Positions 40,816 to 50,509 of a stretch of DNA of 64,000 nt are shown here, piece after piece. Numbering within the stretch: the first letter of the stretch is position 1; every line of letters starts with the position of its first letter. The stretch is taken from NCBI RefSeq assembly GCF_000341105.1, contig NZ_ANBB01000017.1:33394-97393 (forward strand), read 5' to 3'. The DNA is from Nocardiopsis potens DSM 45234 (GTDB lineage: Bacteria > Actinomycetota > Actinomycetes > Streptosporangiales > Streptosporangiaceae). The translations under genes and the position numbers were made by a program. Under the pieces are notes generated by a model that did not search any database, was not told where the DNA came from, and saw only the letters and a list, made by a program, of their open reading frames with translations.

Positions 40816-40833
40816 TTGTGAAAGAATGCACAA
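40816..40833. promoter_or_regulatory. Rex-type redox operator upstream of ndh
   Basis: TTGTGAAAGAATGCACAA matches the Rex consensus TTGTGAA-N4-TTCACAA at 13 of 14 defined bases. Rex senses the NADH/NAD+ ratio, and ndh is an established Rex target in streptomycetes, so this site is likely functional. Confidence 0.8.
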
Positions 40834-40987
40834 GCGAAGGCGGGGTTGGCGAGCCCCGGCGGAGCAAGCGCATAGCCATCTTTTCGTCGGAACGCGACAG
40901 AAGAGAGACATGCACGTCAACGGTGACTTACCGATCTCAGCTGCCCTGGCGAGGGGCGGAGAACGGGACTTTTAGGGCGGATATGCG

Positions 40988-42370
40988 ATGACCGAGAGCA
41001 GGAACTACCGGTTGGTGCACGGCGGCGGTGACGAGGCGGAGATCCCGCACGTGCTGGTCGTCGGCGGCGGGTACCTCGGGATGTACACCGCGAGGCGGCT
41101 GGAGAAGAAGCTCGGGGCGGGCGAGGCCCGGATCACGGTGATCGACCCCAACTCCTACATGACCTACCAGCCCTTCCTCCCCGAGACCGCCGCGGGCAGC
41201 ATCTCCCCGCGCAACGTCGTGGTCCCGCTGCGCAAGGTCCTCACCAGGGCCAAGGTCCTCACCGGGCACGTCGTGCGGATCGACCACGCCAACCGCACCG
41301 TCGGCTTCGAGCCGGAGGTCGGCGAGCCCCGCGACATCGCCTACGACCACATCGTGCTGGCCGCCGGCGCGGTCTCCCGCACCTTCCCCATCCCCGGCCT
41401 GGCCGAGTGGGGCATCGGCATCAAGACCGTCGAAGAGGCGGCCTACCTCCGCAACCACGTGCTGGAGCAGCTCAACATCGCCGACTCCACCGACGACCCG
41501 AAGGTGCGCGCCAAGGCGCTCAACTTCGTCTTCGTCGGCGGCGGGTTCGCCGGCGCCGAGGCCATCGCCGAGCTGGAGGACATGGCCCGGGACGCCACCC
41601 GGATCTACCCCTCGATCAGCGTCGACGACCTGCACTTCTACCTCATCGAGGTGGCCGACAAGATCCTGCCCGAGGTGGGCCCCGAGGTCGGCGAGAAGGC
41701 GCTCAACCAGATGCGCCGCCGCGGCATCGACGTGCGGCTGAAGACCTCCCTGGAGTCGGCCGAGAACCAGGTGATCAAGCTCAGCGACGGCAGCGAGTTC
41801 GAGGCCGGCACGCTGGTCTGGACGGCCGGCGTCAAGCCCAACCCGGTGGTCTCCGCGAGCGACCTGCCGCTCGGCCCCCGCGGGCACGTCGACACCAGCG
41901 AGTACCTGACGGTCAACGGGGTGGAGAACGCCTTCGCCGGCGGCGACAACGCCCAGGTGCCGGACGGCAAGGGCGGCTTCTACCCGCCGAACGCGCAGAA
42001 CGCGGTCCGCCAGGCCCCGGTGCTGGCCGACAACGTCATCGCCGTCCTGCGCGGCGAGGAGCCCAAGGCCTACCGGCACGACAACCTCGGCGCGGTGGCC
42101 GGGCTCGGCCTGCACAAGGGCGCCGCCCAGCTGTTCGGCAAGATCAAGCTGAACGGCCGGCTGGCCTGGTACGCGCACCGCTCCTACCACCTGTTCGCGG
42201 TGCCGACCTTCAACCGCAAGTTCCGCGTCCTCGCCGACTGGACGCTCGGCCTCTTCCTCCGCCGGGACTACGCGGCCCTCCCCGAGATGATCGAGCCGCG
42301 CCAGGCCTTCGAGGAGGCGGCCCAGCCCAAGCCGGTGGAGAACGGCCGGCTGCTCCGCCGGGTGAGCTGA
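40988..42370 (+). CDS. ndh: Type II NADH dehydrogenase
   Basis: A non-proton-pumping, FAD-dependent NADH:quinone oxidoreductase at the inner face of the membrane. The 460-residue protein has the FAD motif VLVVGGGYLGMYTARRL, the NADH motif FVFVGGGFAGAEAIAEL, the quinone-site region NAQNAVRQAPVLADN, and a C-terminal membrane-associating segment with AWYAHRSYHLF. It stands alone after a 297-base control region that holds a 7+4+7 palindrome and a Rex operator. A perfect 22-base-stem terminator follows. Confidence 0.96.
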   Translation: MTESRNYRLVHGGGDEAEIPHVLVVGGGYLGMYTARRLEKKLGAGEARITVIDPNSYMTYQPFLPETAAGSISPRNVVVPLRKVLTRAKVLTGHVVRIDHANRTVGFEPEVGEPRDIAYDHIVLAAGAVSRTFPIPGLAEWGIGIKTVEEAAYLRNHVLEQLNIADSTDDPKVRAKALNFVFVGGGFAGAEAIAELEDMARDATRIYPSISVDDLHFYLIEVADKILPEVGPEVGEKALNQMRRRGIDVRLKTSLESAENQVIKLSDGSEFEAGTLVWTAGVKPNPVVSASDLPLGPRGHVDTSEYLTVNGVENAFAGGDNAQVPDGKGGFYPPNAQNAVRQAPVLADNVIAVLRGEEPKAYRHDNLGAVAGLGLHKGAAQLFGKIKLNGRLAWYAHRSYHLFAVPTFNRKFRVLADWTLGLFLRRDYAALPEMIEPRQAFEEAAQPKPVENGRLLRRVS

Positions 42371-42397
42371 CCGGGGCCGGGGCTCCGGAGGGACCCT

Positions 42398-42445
42398 GAA
42401 CGGCTGCGGCCCGGGCATCACGCGATGCCCGGGCCGCAGCCGTTC
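42398..42445 (+). terminator. Terminator after ndh
   Basis: A perfect 22-base stem (starting GAACGGCTGCGGCCCGGG) closes a 4-base loop, ACGC. It starts 28 bases after the ndh stop. Confidence 0.9.
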
Positions 42446-42533
42446 GCACGTCCGGGAGCGGGGCGCGCGGGAGGCGGGAGGGGGCGGGGGAGCGCCTCCG
42501 CCACCGGCGATCCCGCCGTCCGGCCCTCATGGG

Positions 42534-42539
42534 TATGAT
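42534..42539 (+). promoter_or_regulatory. -10 element of the tRNA-like gene
   Basis: TATGAT lies exactly six bases before the first acceptor-stem base (42546). That places the start of transcription at the mature 5' end and suggests the gene is expressed. No clear -35 is visible. Confidence 0.6.
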
Positions 42540-42545
42540 GGTCGC

Positions 42546-42619
42546 GCCCTCGTAGCCCAATGGTAGAGGCAGGCCCCCTAAAAGGGTCACAAGTGTCGGT
42601 TCGAGTCCGACCGGGGGCA
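42546..42619 (+). tRNA. Atypical class I tRNA-like gene, anticodon position UAA
   Basis: The fold is convincing. The acceptor pairs GCCCTCG with CGGGGGC (42612-42618), with one G-U; the T stem GTCGG/CCGAC is perfect with loop TTCGAGT; the anticodon stem GGCCC/GGGTC has one G-U. The D stem is only three pairs. The 7-base anticodon loop reads CCTAAAA, so position 33 is C instead of the near-universal U and 34-36 would be TAA. A UAA anticodon reads Leu UUA codons, but the gene lacks the long variable arm of tRNA-Leu (variable region 6 bases). Discriminator A is at 42619 and CCA is not encoded. It could be a non-canonical tRNA or a decaying copy. Confidence 0.7.
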
Positions 42620-42744
42620 CTCGACCCGGATCCGCCCGGCATCCCCGCCGGCGCGGTCCCGCCGCCCCTCTCCGCTCCCCCCTTCCCGCCCCGGCCGGGG
42701 CGCCCGGCCCCGGGGCCCCGCGCCCGCGCCGGCCTGCGGGCCGC

Positions 42745-44496
42745 TCAGCCGCGCCGCTCGTGCTCCATCAGCAGCTGCAGGTGGGCGAAGAGCCGCTGAT
42801 CGGGCTCGGAGAGGTCGATGCCGCTGACCGCCTCGGCGCGGCGCACCCGGTAGCGCAGCGTGTTGGGGTGGATGTGCAGCCGCTCGGCGGCGGCGCGGAC
42901 GTCGCCGAACGCCTCCAGGTAGGCGAGGAGCGAGTGCACCAGCTCCGCGCCGCCGTCGGCGTCGTGCCGGATCAGCCGCTCCACCCGGGGGTCGCGCAGC
43001 CCCGGGGTGCGGCGCAGGTGCGCCAGGGTCTCGCTGACCAGCACCCGGGAGCGGACGTCGCCGATGGTGGCGACGTCCAGCGCCAGGTCGCGGCCCATCG
43101 CGTCGAGCACCCGGTCGGCCTCCCGGCGCGAGTCGGCGACCTGGTCCGGCGATTCCACCAGGGAGCCGACCGCGCCCTGCACCGCGGCGCCGATCAGGGT
43201 GCGGGCCGACTCCACGGTCTTGCGGGCCAGCGCCAGCACCGAGGCCTCGCCGGAGTCGGGGTGCTCCGCACCGCCCCGCCGGCCGCGCCCCGTGCGCGGC
43301 GCCGGCATGTCCGGGAGCAGCACGTAGACCCGGGTGCCGACCGCGGTGACCAGCGAGCTCTTCCGGTAGGCGGCGGTGTGCACCGAGATCAGGTCGATCA
43401 TCCGGCGCCGCTGCAGCTCCAGCCCGGACCGGTTGCGCTCCTCGGACCAGCCGCGCTGCCCGGGGGCCAGGGTGAACGCCGCGACCAGGGCGGGCCGCGC
43501 CGCGGAGACCTCGACCGAGTCGGCCAGCGCGGCGGCCTCGATCCGCCCCTCCAGCAGCGCGGCCAGCAGGTCCTCGCGGAGCCGCAGCCCCGCGGTCACC
43601 TCGGTGCGGTGCCGGAGCAGGTGCAGCGCGGTCATCCGGGCGGCGCCGAGCAGCGCCTCCTCGGCGCCCTCGGCGAAGGGGGCGCCGCTCTCCTGCACCC
43701 AGATCGCGCCGAGCGGCTGGTCGCCGGCGCGGATCCCGACCGCCAGCCGGCGCCGGATGCCCAGGTCGGGGTGCTCGTCGATGTGCACGACCTCGTCGCC
43801 GGAGCGCAGCCGGGTGAACACCCCCCACTCGCGGAGCAGCGCCAGGTACTGCGGCGGCCCCTGCCGGCCCAGCACGGAGAGCCGGCGCAGCTCGTCCACC
43901 TCGTCGCCGCTGGAGTAGGCCAGCACCCGGCTGGAGGCGTCCTCGATCGAGACCAGCCCGCCGGTGAGCGCGGCGATCGTCTGGGCCAGGGAGAACAGGT
44001 CGCCGGGGGACTCGCCGAGGTCGGCGTCGATCCGGAGCCGGGCGTCGTCGACCACGCTGCGGCAGAGCGACTGCAGCTGGTCCCAGCGGACGTCCGGGCG
44101 GACCCCGAGCAGCGCCACCCCGGCCTCGCCGGCGGCGGCCCGGAGCAGCGCGGTCTCCTCGGCGGCGGAGCGGCTCCCGGAGGAGCCGGCCTTCACCGCG
44201 ACGGCGGTGGCGCCCTGCCGGGCGGCGGTGCGCACCAGGTGCCGGGCGGCGGCGCCGCGGGCCCCGATGAGCAGCACCAGGTCGCCGGTGTAGGCCTCCA
44301 TCTCGTCTTCGGGGTCGATGATCGACACGTTGTCCACCTGGACATCGAGCCCGGTGGGCGCGGCGAGCACCTCGACCAGCGGTTCGCCCACCGCGAGGAG
44401 GAGCTGGCGGAGGGGAATGCCTGGTATTTCGTCTGTTATGCCGGTTTCATCGGCTGCCGCCGGTTCCTGCGGAGCGGGGGAGTCGAACGTTTTCAT
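42745..44496 (-). CDS. PucR-family regulator of proline catabolism
   Basis: A 583-residue activator-type regulator. The N-terminal PucR-like domain (IPLRQLLLAVGEPLVEVLAAP) is followed by a GGDEF-related middle domain and a C-terminal helix-turn-helix with the family signature AAAERLHIHPNTLRYRVRRA. Its divergent position 128 bases from pruA and proline dehydrogenase makes control of those genes by proline very likely; this arrangement is frequent in streptomycetes. The ATG at 44496 (MKTFDSP) is chosen over an upstream ATG at 44556 because GGGGACG lies in front of it and the longer form would run into the intergenic promoter region. Confidence 0.9.
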   Translation of the reverse strand: MKTFDSPAPQEPAAADETGITDEIPGIPLRQLLLAVGEPLVEVLAAPTGLDVQVDNVSIIDPEDEMEAYTGDLVLLIGARGAAARHLVRTAARQGATAVAVKAGSSGSRSAAEETALLRAAAGEAGVALLGVRPDVRWDQLQSLCRSVVDDARLRIDADLGESPGDLFSLAQTIAALTGGLVSIEDASSRVLAYSSGDEVDELRRLSVLGRQGPPQYLALLREWGVFTRLRSGDEVVHIDEHPDLGIRRRLAVGIRAGDQPLGAIWVQESGAPFAEGAEEALLGAARMTALHLLRHRTEVTAGLRLREDLLAALLEGRIEAAALADSVEVSAARPALVAAFTLAPGQRGWSEERNRSGLELQRRRMIDLISVHTAAYRKSSLVTAVGTRVYVLLPDMPAPRTGRGRRGGAEHPDSGEASVLALARKTVESARTLIGAAVQGAVGSLVESPDQVADSRREADRVLDAMGRDLALDVATIGDVRSRVLVSETLAHLRRTPGLRDPRVERLIRHDADGGAELVHSLLAYLEAFGDVRAAAERLHIHPNTLRYRVRRAEAVSGIDLSEPDQRLFAHLQLLMEHERRG

Positions 44497-44624
44497 GGTG
44501 CGTCCCCTTTGTTTGATCGGACAAGTATGGCGGATGAAGAGTGGCCTTCTCAACAAGGATCGGAGGTGTCGTTTTCGTTAGCGTTTGACCGGTTCAACGA
44601 CGTTGCCCCGAGAAGGAGGTGCCC
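44497..44624. promoter_or_regulatory. Divergent control region pucR/pruA
   Basis: This is one of the most AT-rich stretches of the window. TTGT-N8-ACAA (44509-44524) is a dyad that may bind the PucR protein. No unambiguous -35/-10 pair is seen. The pruA ribosome site AAGGAGG lies at 44613-44619. Confidence 0.45.
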
Positions 44625-46250
<1,626 letters not shown>

Positions 46251-46371
46251 TCGGCCCGGACAACCCCGGGGCCCGGTCCGGACCGGGCCGGGCCCCTCCA
46301 CCCGTCGACCGCCGCTGCACGGCCGCCCGCCGAGGGCCGGACCTGAGCGCCGGAAGAATGCGAGGTCATCC

Positions 46372-47298
46372 ATGCTTCGTACGCCACTGCTGGCCGCGGC
46401 GCGCTCGTCGGCCTGCCGGAAACTGGTCGAGCGCACCCCCGTGACCAGGGCGATGGTCGACCGCTTCGTCGCCGGATCCACCCTGGAGCAGGCGCTGCCG
46501 AAGGTCGCGGACCTGGCCCGGGACCGCTACGTCACCCTCGACCACCTCGGCGAGGACACCACCGACGAGGCCCAGGCGCAGAACACCGTCAAGGCCTACA
46601 CCCGGCTGCTGGAGGAGCTGGGCCGGGCCGGCCTGGGCGACCGCGCCGAGGTGTCGGTCAAGCTCTCCGCCGTCGGCCAGTTCCTGCCCGCCGACGGCGA
46701 GAAGATCGCCCTGGAGAACGCGCGGGACATCTGCGAGGCCGCGGCGGCGATCGGCACCACCGTCACCCTGGACATGGAGGACCACACCACGGTCGACTCC
46801 ACCCTGTCCGTCCTGCGCGAGCTGCGCACCGACTTCCCCTGGGTCGGCGCGGTGCTCCAGTCCTACCTGCACCGCACCGAGGCCGACTGCCGCGACCTGG
46901 CCGGCGCGGGCTCCCGGGTGCGGCTCTGCAAGGGCGCCTACGACGAGCCCGCCTCGGTCGCCTTCCGGGACAAGGCCGAGGTGGACCGGGCCTACGTGCG
47001 CTGCATGAAGGTCCTGATGAACGGCGACGGCTACCCGATGATCGCCTCGCACGACCCGCGCATGGTGGCCATCGCCCAGCAGCTCGCCGCCACCGCGGGC
47101 CGCTCCGAGGACGACTACGAGCACCAGATGCTCTTCGGCATCCGCGACGACGAGCAGCAGCGGCTCGCCGCCGAGGGCCGCCGGATGCGCGTCTACGTTC
47201 CCTACGGCACCGAGTGGTACGGCTACTACATGCGCCGGCTGGCCGAGCGCCCGGCGAACATGCTCTTCTTCGCCCGCTCCCTGGTGACGCGGAACTGA
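46372..47298 (+). CDS. Proline dehydrogenase (monofunctional, FAD)
   Basis: A 308-residue monofunctional proline dehydrogenase that oxidises proline to P5C and passes electrons to the quinone pool. The TIM-barrel motifs are AEVSVKLSAVG, TVTLDMEDHTTVD, RVRLCKGAYDEP and the active-site signature YGTEWYGYYMRRLAERPAN, whose arginines bind the proline carboxylate. It follows pruA and is presumably in the same unit under the divergent PucR protein. GAGG lies upstream of the ATG at 46372. Confidence 0.95.
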   Translation: MLRTPLLAAARSSACRKLVERTPVTRAMVDRFVAGSTLEQALPKVADLARDRYVTLDHLGEDTTDEAQAQNTVKAYTRLLEELGRAGLGDRAEVSVKLSAVGQFLPADGEKIALENARDICEAAAAIGTTVTLDMEDHTTVDSTLSVLRELRTDFPWVGAVLQSYLHRTEADCRDLAGAGSRVRLCKGAYDEPASVAFRDKAEVDRAYVRCMKVLMNGDGYPMIASHDPRMVAIAQQLAATAGRSEDDYEHQMLFGIRDDEQQRLAAEGRRMRVYVPYGTEWYGYYMRRLAERPANMLFFARSLVTRN

Positions 47299-47316
47299 CC
47301 GCCGCCCCGGAGCCCC

Positions 47317-47355
47317 GACGGCCCCCGGCCCGCCCCGCGCGGACCGGGGGCCGTC
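47317..47355. terminator. Terminator between proline dehydrogenase and the TauD-family gene
   Basis: GACGGCCCCCGG pairs perfectly with 47344-47355 around a 15-base loop, between convergent genes. Confidence 0.72.
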
Positions 47356-47467
47356 CCGCGTCCCGGCCGGACCCCGGCCCGCGCGGCCGGGGCCCGGGAC
47401 GGCGCCGCCCCGCGGCTCCGCCCGGCCGGGGCGTGCGGCCCGCCCGGCCGGGAGCCGGCCGGACCGG

Positions 47468-48421
47468 TCAGTACGGGCGGTCGCCGACGATCGCCACCCG
47501 CTCGGCCACCCGCCGGTGCGGGAAGTAGTCGTTCACCGCGTAGTGCTGAGTGGCCCGGTTGTCCCAGAACGCGATCGAGTCCGGCTCCCAGCGGAAGCGG
47601 ACCTGGTACTCCGGGACGTGCGCCTGCTGGAAGAGGAAGCGCAGCAGCTCGTCGCTCTCCTCCTTGGGCAGGCCCAGGATGCGGGTGGTGAAGGAGACGT
47701 TGACGAACAGCGTCCGGCGCCCGGTCTCGGGGTGGGTGCGCACCACCGGGTGGCGCACCGGCGGGAACCGGTCCTGCCAGGCCAGCAGCCGCTCCTCGTC
47801 GAGGAACCGGGCGAAGCCGGGGATCACGTCGTGCTCGGCGACCGCGCCGTCGATCCGCTCCTTGACCCCCTCGGGCAGGTTGTCGTAGGCGGCGGCCATG
47901 TCCGCCCACATGGTGTCGCCGCCCTGCGGCGGCACCTCGACCAGGCGCAGGATCGCGCCCATCGCCGGCTCGGGGCGCCAGGTGACGTCGGTGTGCCAGA
48001 CGTTCTCGTAGCTCGGCGGCGCGTCCCCCTTGGCGAACCGGGCGATGTGCGCGCCGTCGCCCTGCTCGATGAAGGGGTTGGTCTCCAGCTCGCCCCAGAG
48101 CCGGGCGATCTCCTGCTGGCGCTCGGAGCCGATCGGCTGGTCCCGGAAGAAGACCACCTTGTACTCCAGCAGCGCCCGGTGGATCTCGGCGCGCAGCTCC
48201 GGGCCGACCTCCTCGCGCAGGTCCACCCCGTGGATCTCGGCGCCGATGACCGGGCCGAGCGGGCGGACCCCGAACAGCCGGTAGGGGGCGGACTCCGCGC
48301 CCTCGGGGAGGCGGCGCAGCGTCCGCGGCCCCTCGACGACGGCCTCGTCGACGGCGCGGGCCTCGCGCAGCCGCGCGGGCGCCGCCGGGGCGGCCCCGCT
48401 CTCGTTCGCGGTGGCGGTCAT
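47468..48421 (-). CDS. TauD/TfdA-family Fe(II)/2-oxoglutarate dioxygenase
   Basis: A 317-residue member of the taurine dioxygenase family. The iron ligands are WHTDVTW (H-x-D) and the distal His in NRATQHYAVNDY, followed by the 2-oxoglutarate-binding Arg near RVAIVGDRPY. The N-terminal VIGAEIHGVDLREEV is typical. Family members release sulfite from taurine or other alkylsulfonates, or hydroxylate other small acids. With sulfur assimilation genes elsewhere in the window a sulfonate role is plausible but not shown; no ssu/tau transporter is adjacent. The ATG at 48421 has AAAGGTGG upstream. Confidence 0.9.
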   Translation of the reverse strand: MTATANESGAAPAAPARLREARAVDEAVVEGPRTLRRLPEGAESAPYRLFGVRPLGPVIGAEIHGVDLREEVGPELRAEIHRALLEYKVVFFRDQPIGSERQQEIARLWGELETNPFIEQGDGAHIARFAKGDAPPSYENVWHTDVTWRPEPAMGAILRLVEVPPQGGDTMWADMAAAYDNLPEGVKERIDGAVAEHDVIPGFARFLDEERLLAWQDRFPPVRHPVVRTHPETGRRTLFVNVSFTTRILGLPKEESDELLRFLFQQAHVPEYQVRFRWEPDSIAFWDNRATQHYAVNDYFPHRRVAERVAIVGDRPY

Positions 48422-49030
48422 GGTCTTCCACCTTTCATGCAGGCGACGGGTGAATTCGCGGTGTGCCGGTTTCGATGCGGAGCGCGACCGGCAGGGAACC
48501 GGGAGGGCGGCACCGGCGGGCCGGACCCGGGCGCACCGAGCGGTCAGGGGAAACGGCGGTCAGGGGATGCGGCGGTCAGGGGATGCGGAGGGGCGAAGGG
48601 GGAGGGCCGCCGGGCCGGCGGATCGCCGGGGCGGCGGGAGGCCGAGCAGGGGCGCCCGTGCGCAGAGGCCGACGCGGGCGGGGCCGGTGCGGCCCGCTCA
48701 GCGGCGGGAGAAGGGAGGAGACCCCAGGCGGCCGCGCCGACGGATGACACCGGCGGCGCCGCGGCGCACCCCACGGCCGAGTTCGCTCCGGCGCAGCGCC
48801 GGGAGGAGGCGGGGTTCTGGGCTCATGGCGCCGAGCATGGGATGCGCGGCGGGCCGCTGTCAACCCCCGGCCGGCCGGCGCGCCGCCCCGGCCCCGCCGC
48901 CGCACCCCCGGCCACCTGCGGGTCGGCGAGCCGAGTCCGAGCCGTGACAAAGCGCGGGGAACCCGCTCGGCCGCCCGTCCGTTACGTTGAAGGCAGTACA
49001 CCCACAGCCCTGGAAAGGCTTGCGCGAACA
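48422..49030. other. 609-base divergent intergenic region
   Basis: It holds three tandem 16-base repeats (48540-48587) and otherwise GC-rich sequence. A TTACGTT stretch near 48981-48987 could be the -10 region of the BI-1 gene. I see no small gene. Confidence 0.4.
48540..48587. repeat. Three tandem 16-base repeats
   Basis: GCGGTCAGGGGATGCG occurs at 48556 and 48572, and with two differences (AA for TG) at 48540, end to end. It lies about 120 bases upstream of the TauD-family start. Confidence 0.9.
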
Positions 49031-49951
49031 ATGCGGATGAGGAGCTCCAATCCCGTCCTGAAGCGGGCGATGAAGTCCGGTCAGGGCGTCGGGTACGGGC
49101 AGCCCCAGTACGGCTACCAGCAGCCGTACGGCCAGCCCGGCTACCAGCAGTCCTATGACCAGTACGGGTACCAGCAGGGGTACGGCCAGCCCGGTTACCC
49201 CCAGCCCGGTTACCAGCAGCCGCCGATGGCGCCCGCCGGCGGCCGCCCCGTCACCATCGACGACGTCGTGATGCGCACCGGGTTCACCCTGGGCACCGTC
49301 GTCGTATTCGCCGTCCTCACCTACTTCCTCACCTGGTCCAACCCGGCCCTGGGGATGGGCCTGGCCTTCGTCGGCGCGATCGGCGCGCTGGTGCTCGGCC
49401 TGGTGATCGGCTTCAAGGGGTCCACCAACCCCGCCCTGATCCTGGCCTACGCCGGGCTCGAAGGCCTGTTCGTCGGCGGGTTCAGCGCGATCCTGGAGTC
49501 CCAGCTGGCCATGGCCGGCATCAGCGGCGGGGCGAAGGGCTCCCTGGTCCTCCCCGCGGTGATGGGCACCCTGTTCGTCGCCGGCACCATGCTGGCGCTG
49601 TACAAGTTCAAGATCATCCGGGTCACCAACACCTTCATCAAGGTGGTCTCGGCGGCCGCGATCGGCTTCCTCGCGCTGATCCTGGTCAACTTCGTCGCGA
49701 GCTTCTTCGTCGACGGCGGCCTGGGGCTGCGCGCCGCGAGCCCGCTCGGCCTGATCGTCAGCCTGGTCGCGATCCTGATCGCCGCCGCGGTGCTGGCCAT
49801 CGACTTCAAGCAGGTCGACGAGGCCATCGAGGCGGGCCTGCCGGAGAAGTTCTCCTGGCAGCTGGCCTTCGGCCTGACCGTGACCCTGGTCTGGCTCTAC
49901 ATCGAGATCCTGCGCCTGATCTGGATCCTCAAGTCGATGTTCGCCGAGTAG
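49031..49951 (+). CDS. Bax inhibitor-1/YccA family membrane protein with a Tyr/Gln/Gly-rich N-terminus
   Basis: A 306-residue polytopic protein. Residues about 78 to the end form seven hydrophobic segments of the BI-1/YccA fold (for example GLEGLFVGGFSAILESQ and FSWQLAFGLTVTLVWLYIEILR, shown in part). BI-1 proteins are pH-sensitive Ca2+ leak channels or protease modulators. Residues about 20-68 are repeats around YGQPGYQQ, a low-complexity, prion-like stretch. The start at 49031 (MRMRSSNPVLKR) is six bases upstream of an alternative ATG at 49037; either is possible. Residues N-S-N-P-V near the start are conserved in actinobacterial members. Confidence 0.92.
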   Translation: MRMRSSNPVLKRAMKSGQGVGYGQPQYGYQQPYGQPGYQQSYDQYGYQQGYGQPGYPQPGYQQPPMAPAGGRPVTIDDVVMRTGFTLGTVVVFAVLTYFLTWSNPALGMGLAFVGAIGALVLGLVIGFKGSTNPALILAYAGLEGLFVGGFSAILESQLAMAGISGGAKGSLVLPAVMGTLFVAGTMLALYKFKIIRVTNTFIKVVSAAAIGFLALILVNFVASFFVDGGLGLRAASPLGLIVSLVAILIAAAVLAIDFKQVDEAIEAGLPEKFSWQLAFGLTVTLVWLYIEILRLIWILKSMFAE

Positions 49952-49973
49952 CCGCACCCGGCCCGCGAACGGA

Positions 49974-50015
49974 CGAGGGGCGCCGCACCCGGTGGATCGG
50001 GTGCGGCGCCCCTCG
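49974..50015. terminator. Bidirectional terminator
   Basis: A perfect 18-base stem (CGAGGGGCGCCGCACCCG and complement) closes a 6-base loop between the BI-1 gene and the convergent DUF4287 gene. Confidence 0.88.
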
Positions 50016-50040
50016 CCGTGGGACGGGCGCGGGCGCTCGG

Positions 50041-50283
50041 TCAGCGCTGGCGCGGAACGGGCGTGCGGTTGCGGCGCCGGCGGACGTACTCCTGGACGAT
50101 GGCCTGGGCGTAGCCGTGGCTCAGGTTGTGCTCGTCGGCCAGCCAGGTGGTCCGCTCGGAGCAGCGGGACAGGCTTGGCCCCCTGTCGAGGGTGTCGAAC
50201 CACTCGTGGAGTTCGCGACCGGTGACGGACGGGATGCGGTCGAGCAGCTGCGCGTGGATCTCCGGCGAGTGGGTCACCGACAT
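50041..50283 (-). CDS. DUF4287 protein
   Basis: An 80-residue protein of the DUF4287 family, function unknown. The family pattern is visible: VTGRELHEWFDTL followed by ERTTWLADEHNLSHGYAQAIV. The ATG at 50283 has a perfect GGAGG ribosome site (GGAGGTGCACAC before the start), so the longer frame from 50310 is rejected. The basic end YVRRRRNRTPVPRQR may contact nucleic acid, which is speculation. It is a single-gene unit. Confidence 0.87.
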   Translation of the reverse strand: MSVTHSPEIHAQLLDRIPSVTGRELHEWFDTLDRGPSLSRCSERTTWLADEHNLSHGYAQAIVQEYVRRRRNRTPVPRQR

Positions 50284-50509
50284 GTGTGCACCTCCGGGTG
50301 TGAGCGGCACTTACCTGCGACCCTGCAACACGAACCCGGCGCGGACAAGACCTGGTGACCGGGTTTTACCTTCGGATGCTGATCCCGTCCCCGAACAGGG
50401 GGAACGGCGGGGCGGGTGCGCAGAGCGGGGCGGGGCGTCCCCCTCCGGGAGGGGACGCCCCGCCGGGCCCGGGGGGAGCCGCTCGGCCCCGGTTCCGCCC
50501 GGGCGCCGC

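Noticed and set aside
42546..42619. The tRNA-like gene as bldA-type tRNA-Leu(UAA)
   Set aside because: A bacterial tRNA-Leu needs a long variable arm; this one has six bases there and lacks U33.
44619..44621. GTG at 44619 as the pruA start
   Set aside because: It is part of the AAGGAGGTG ribosome site that serves the ATG at 44625.
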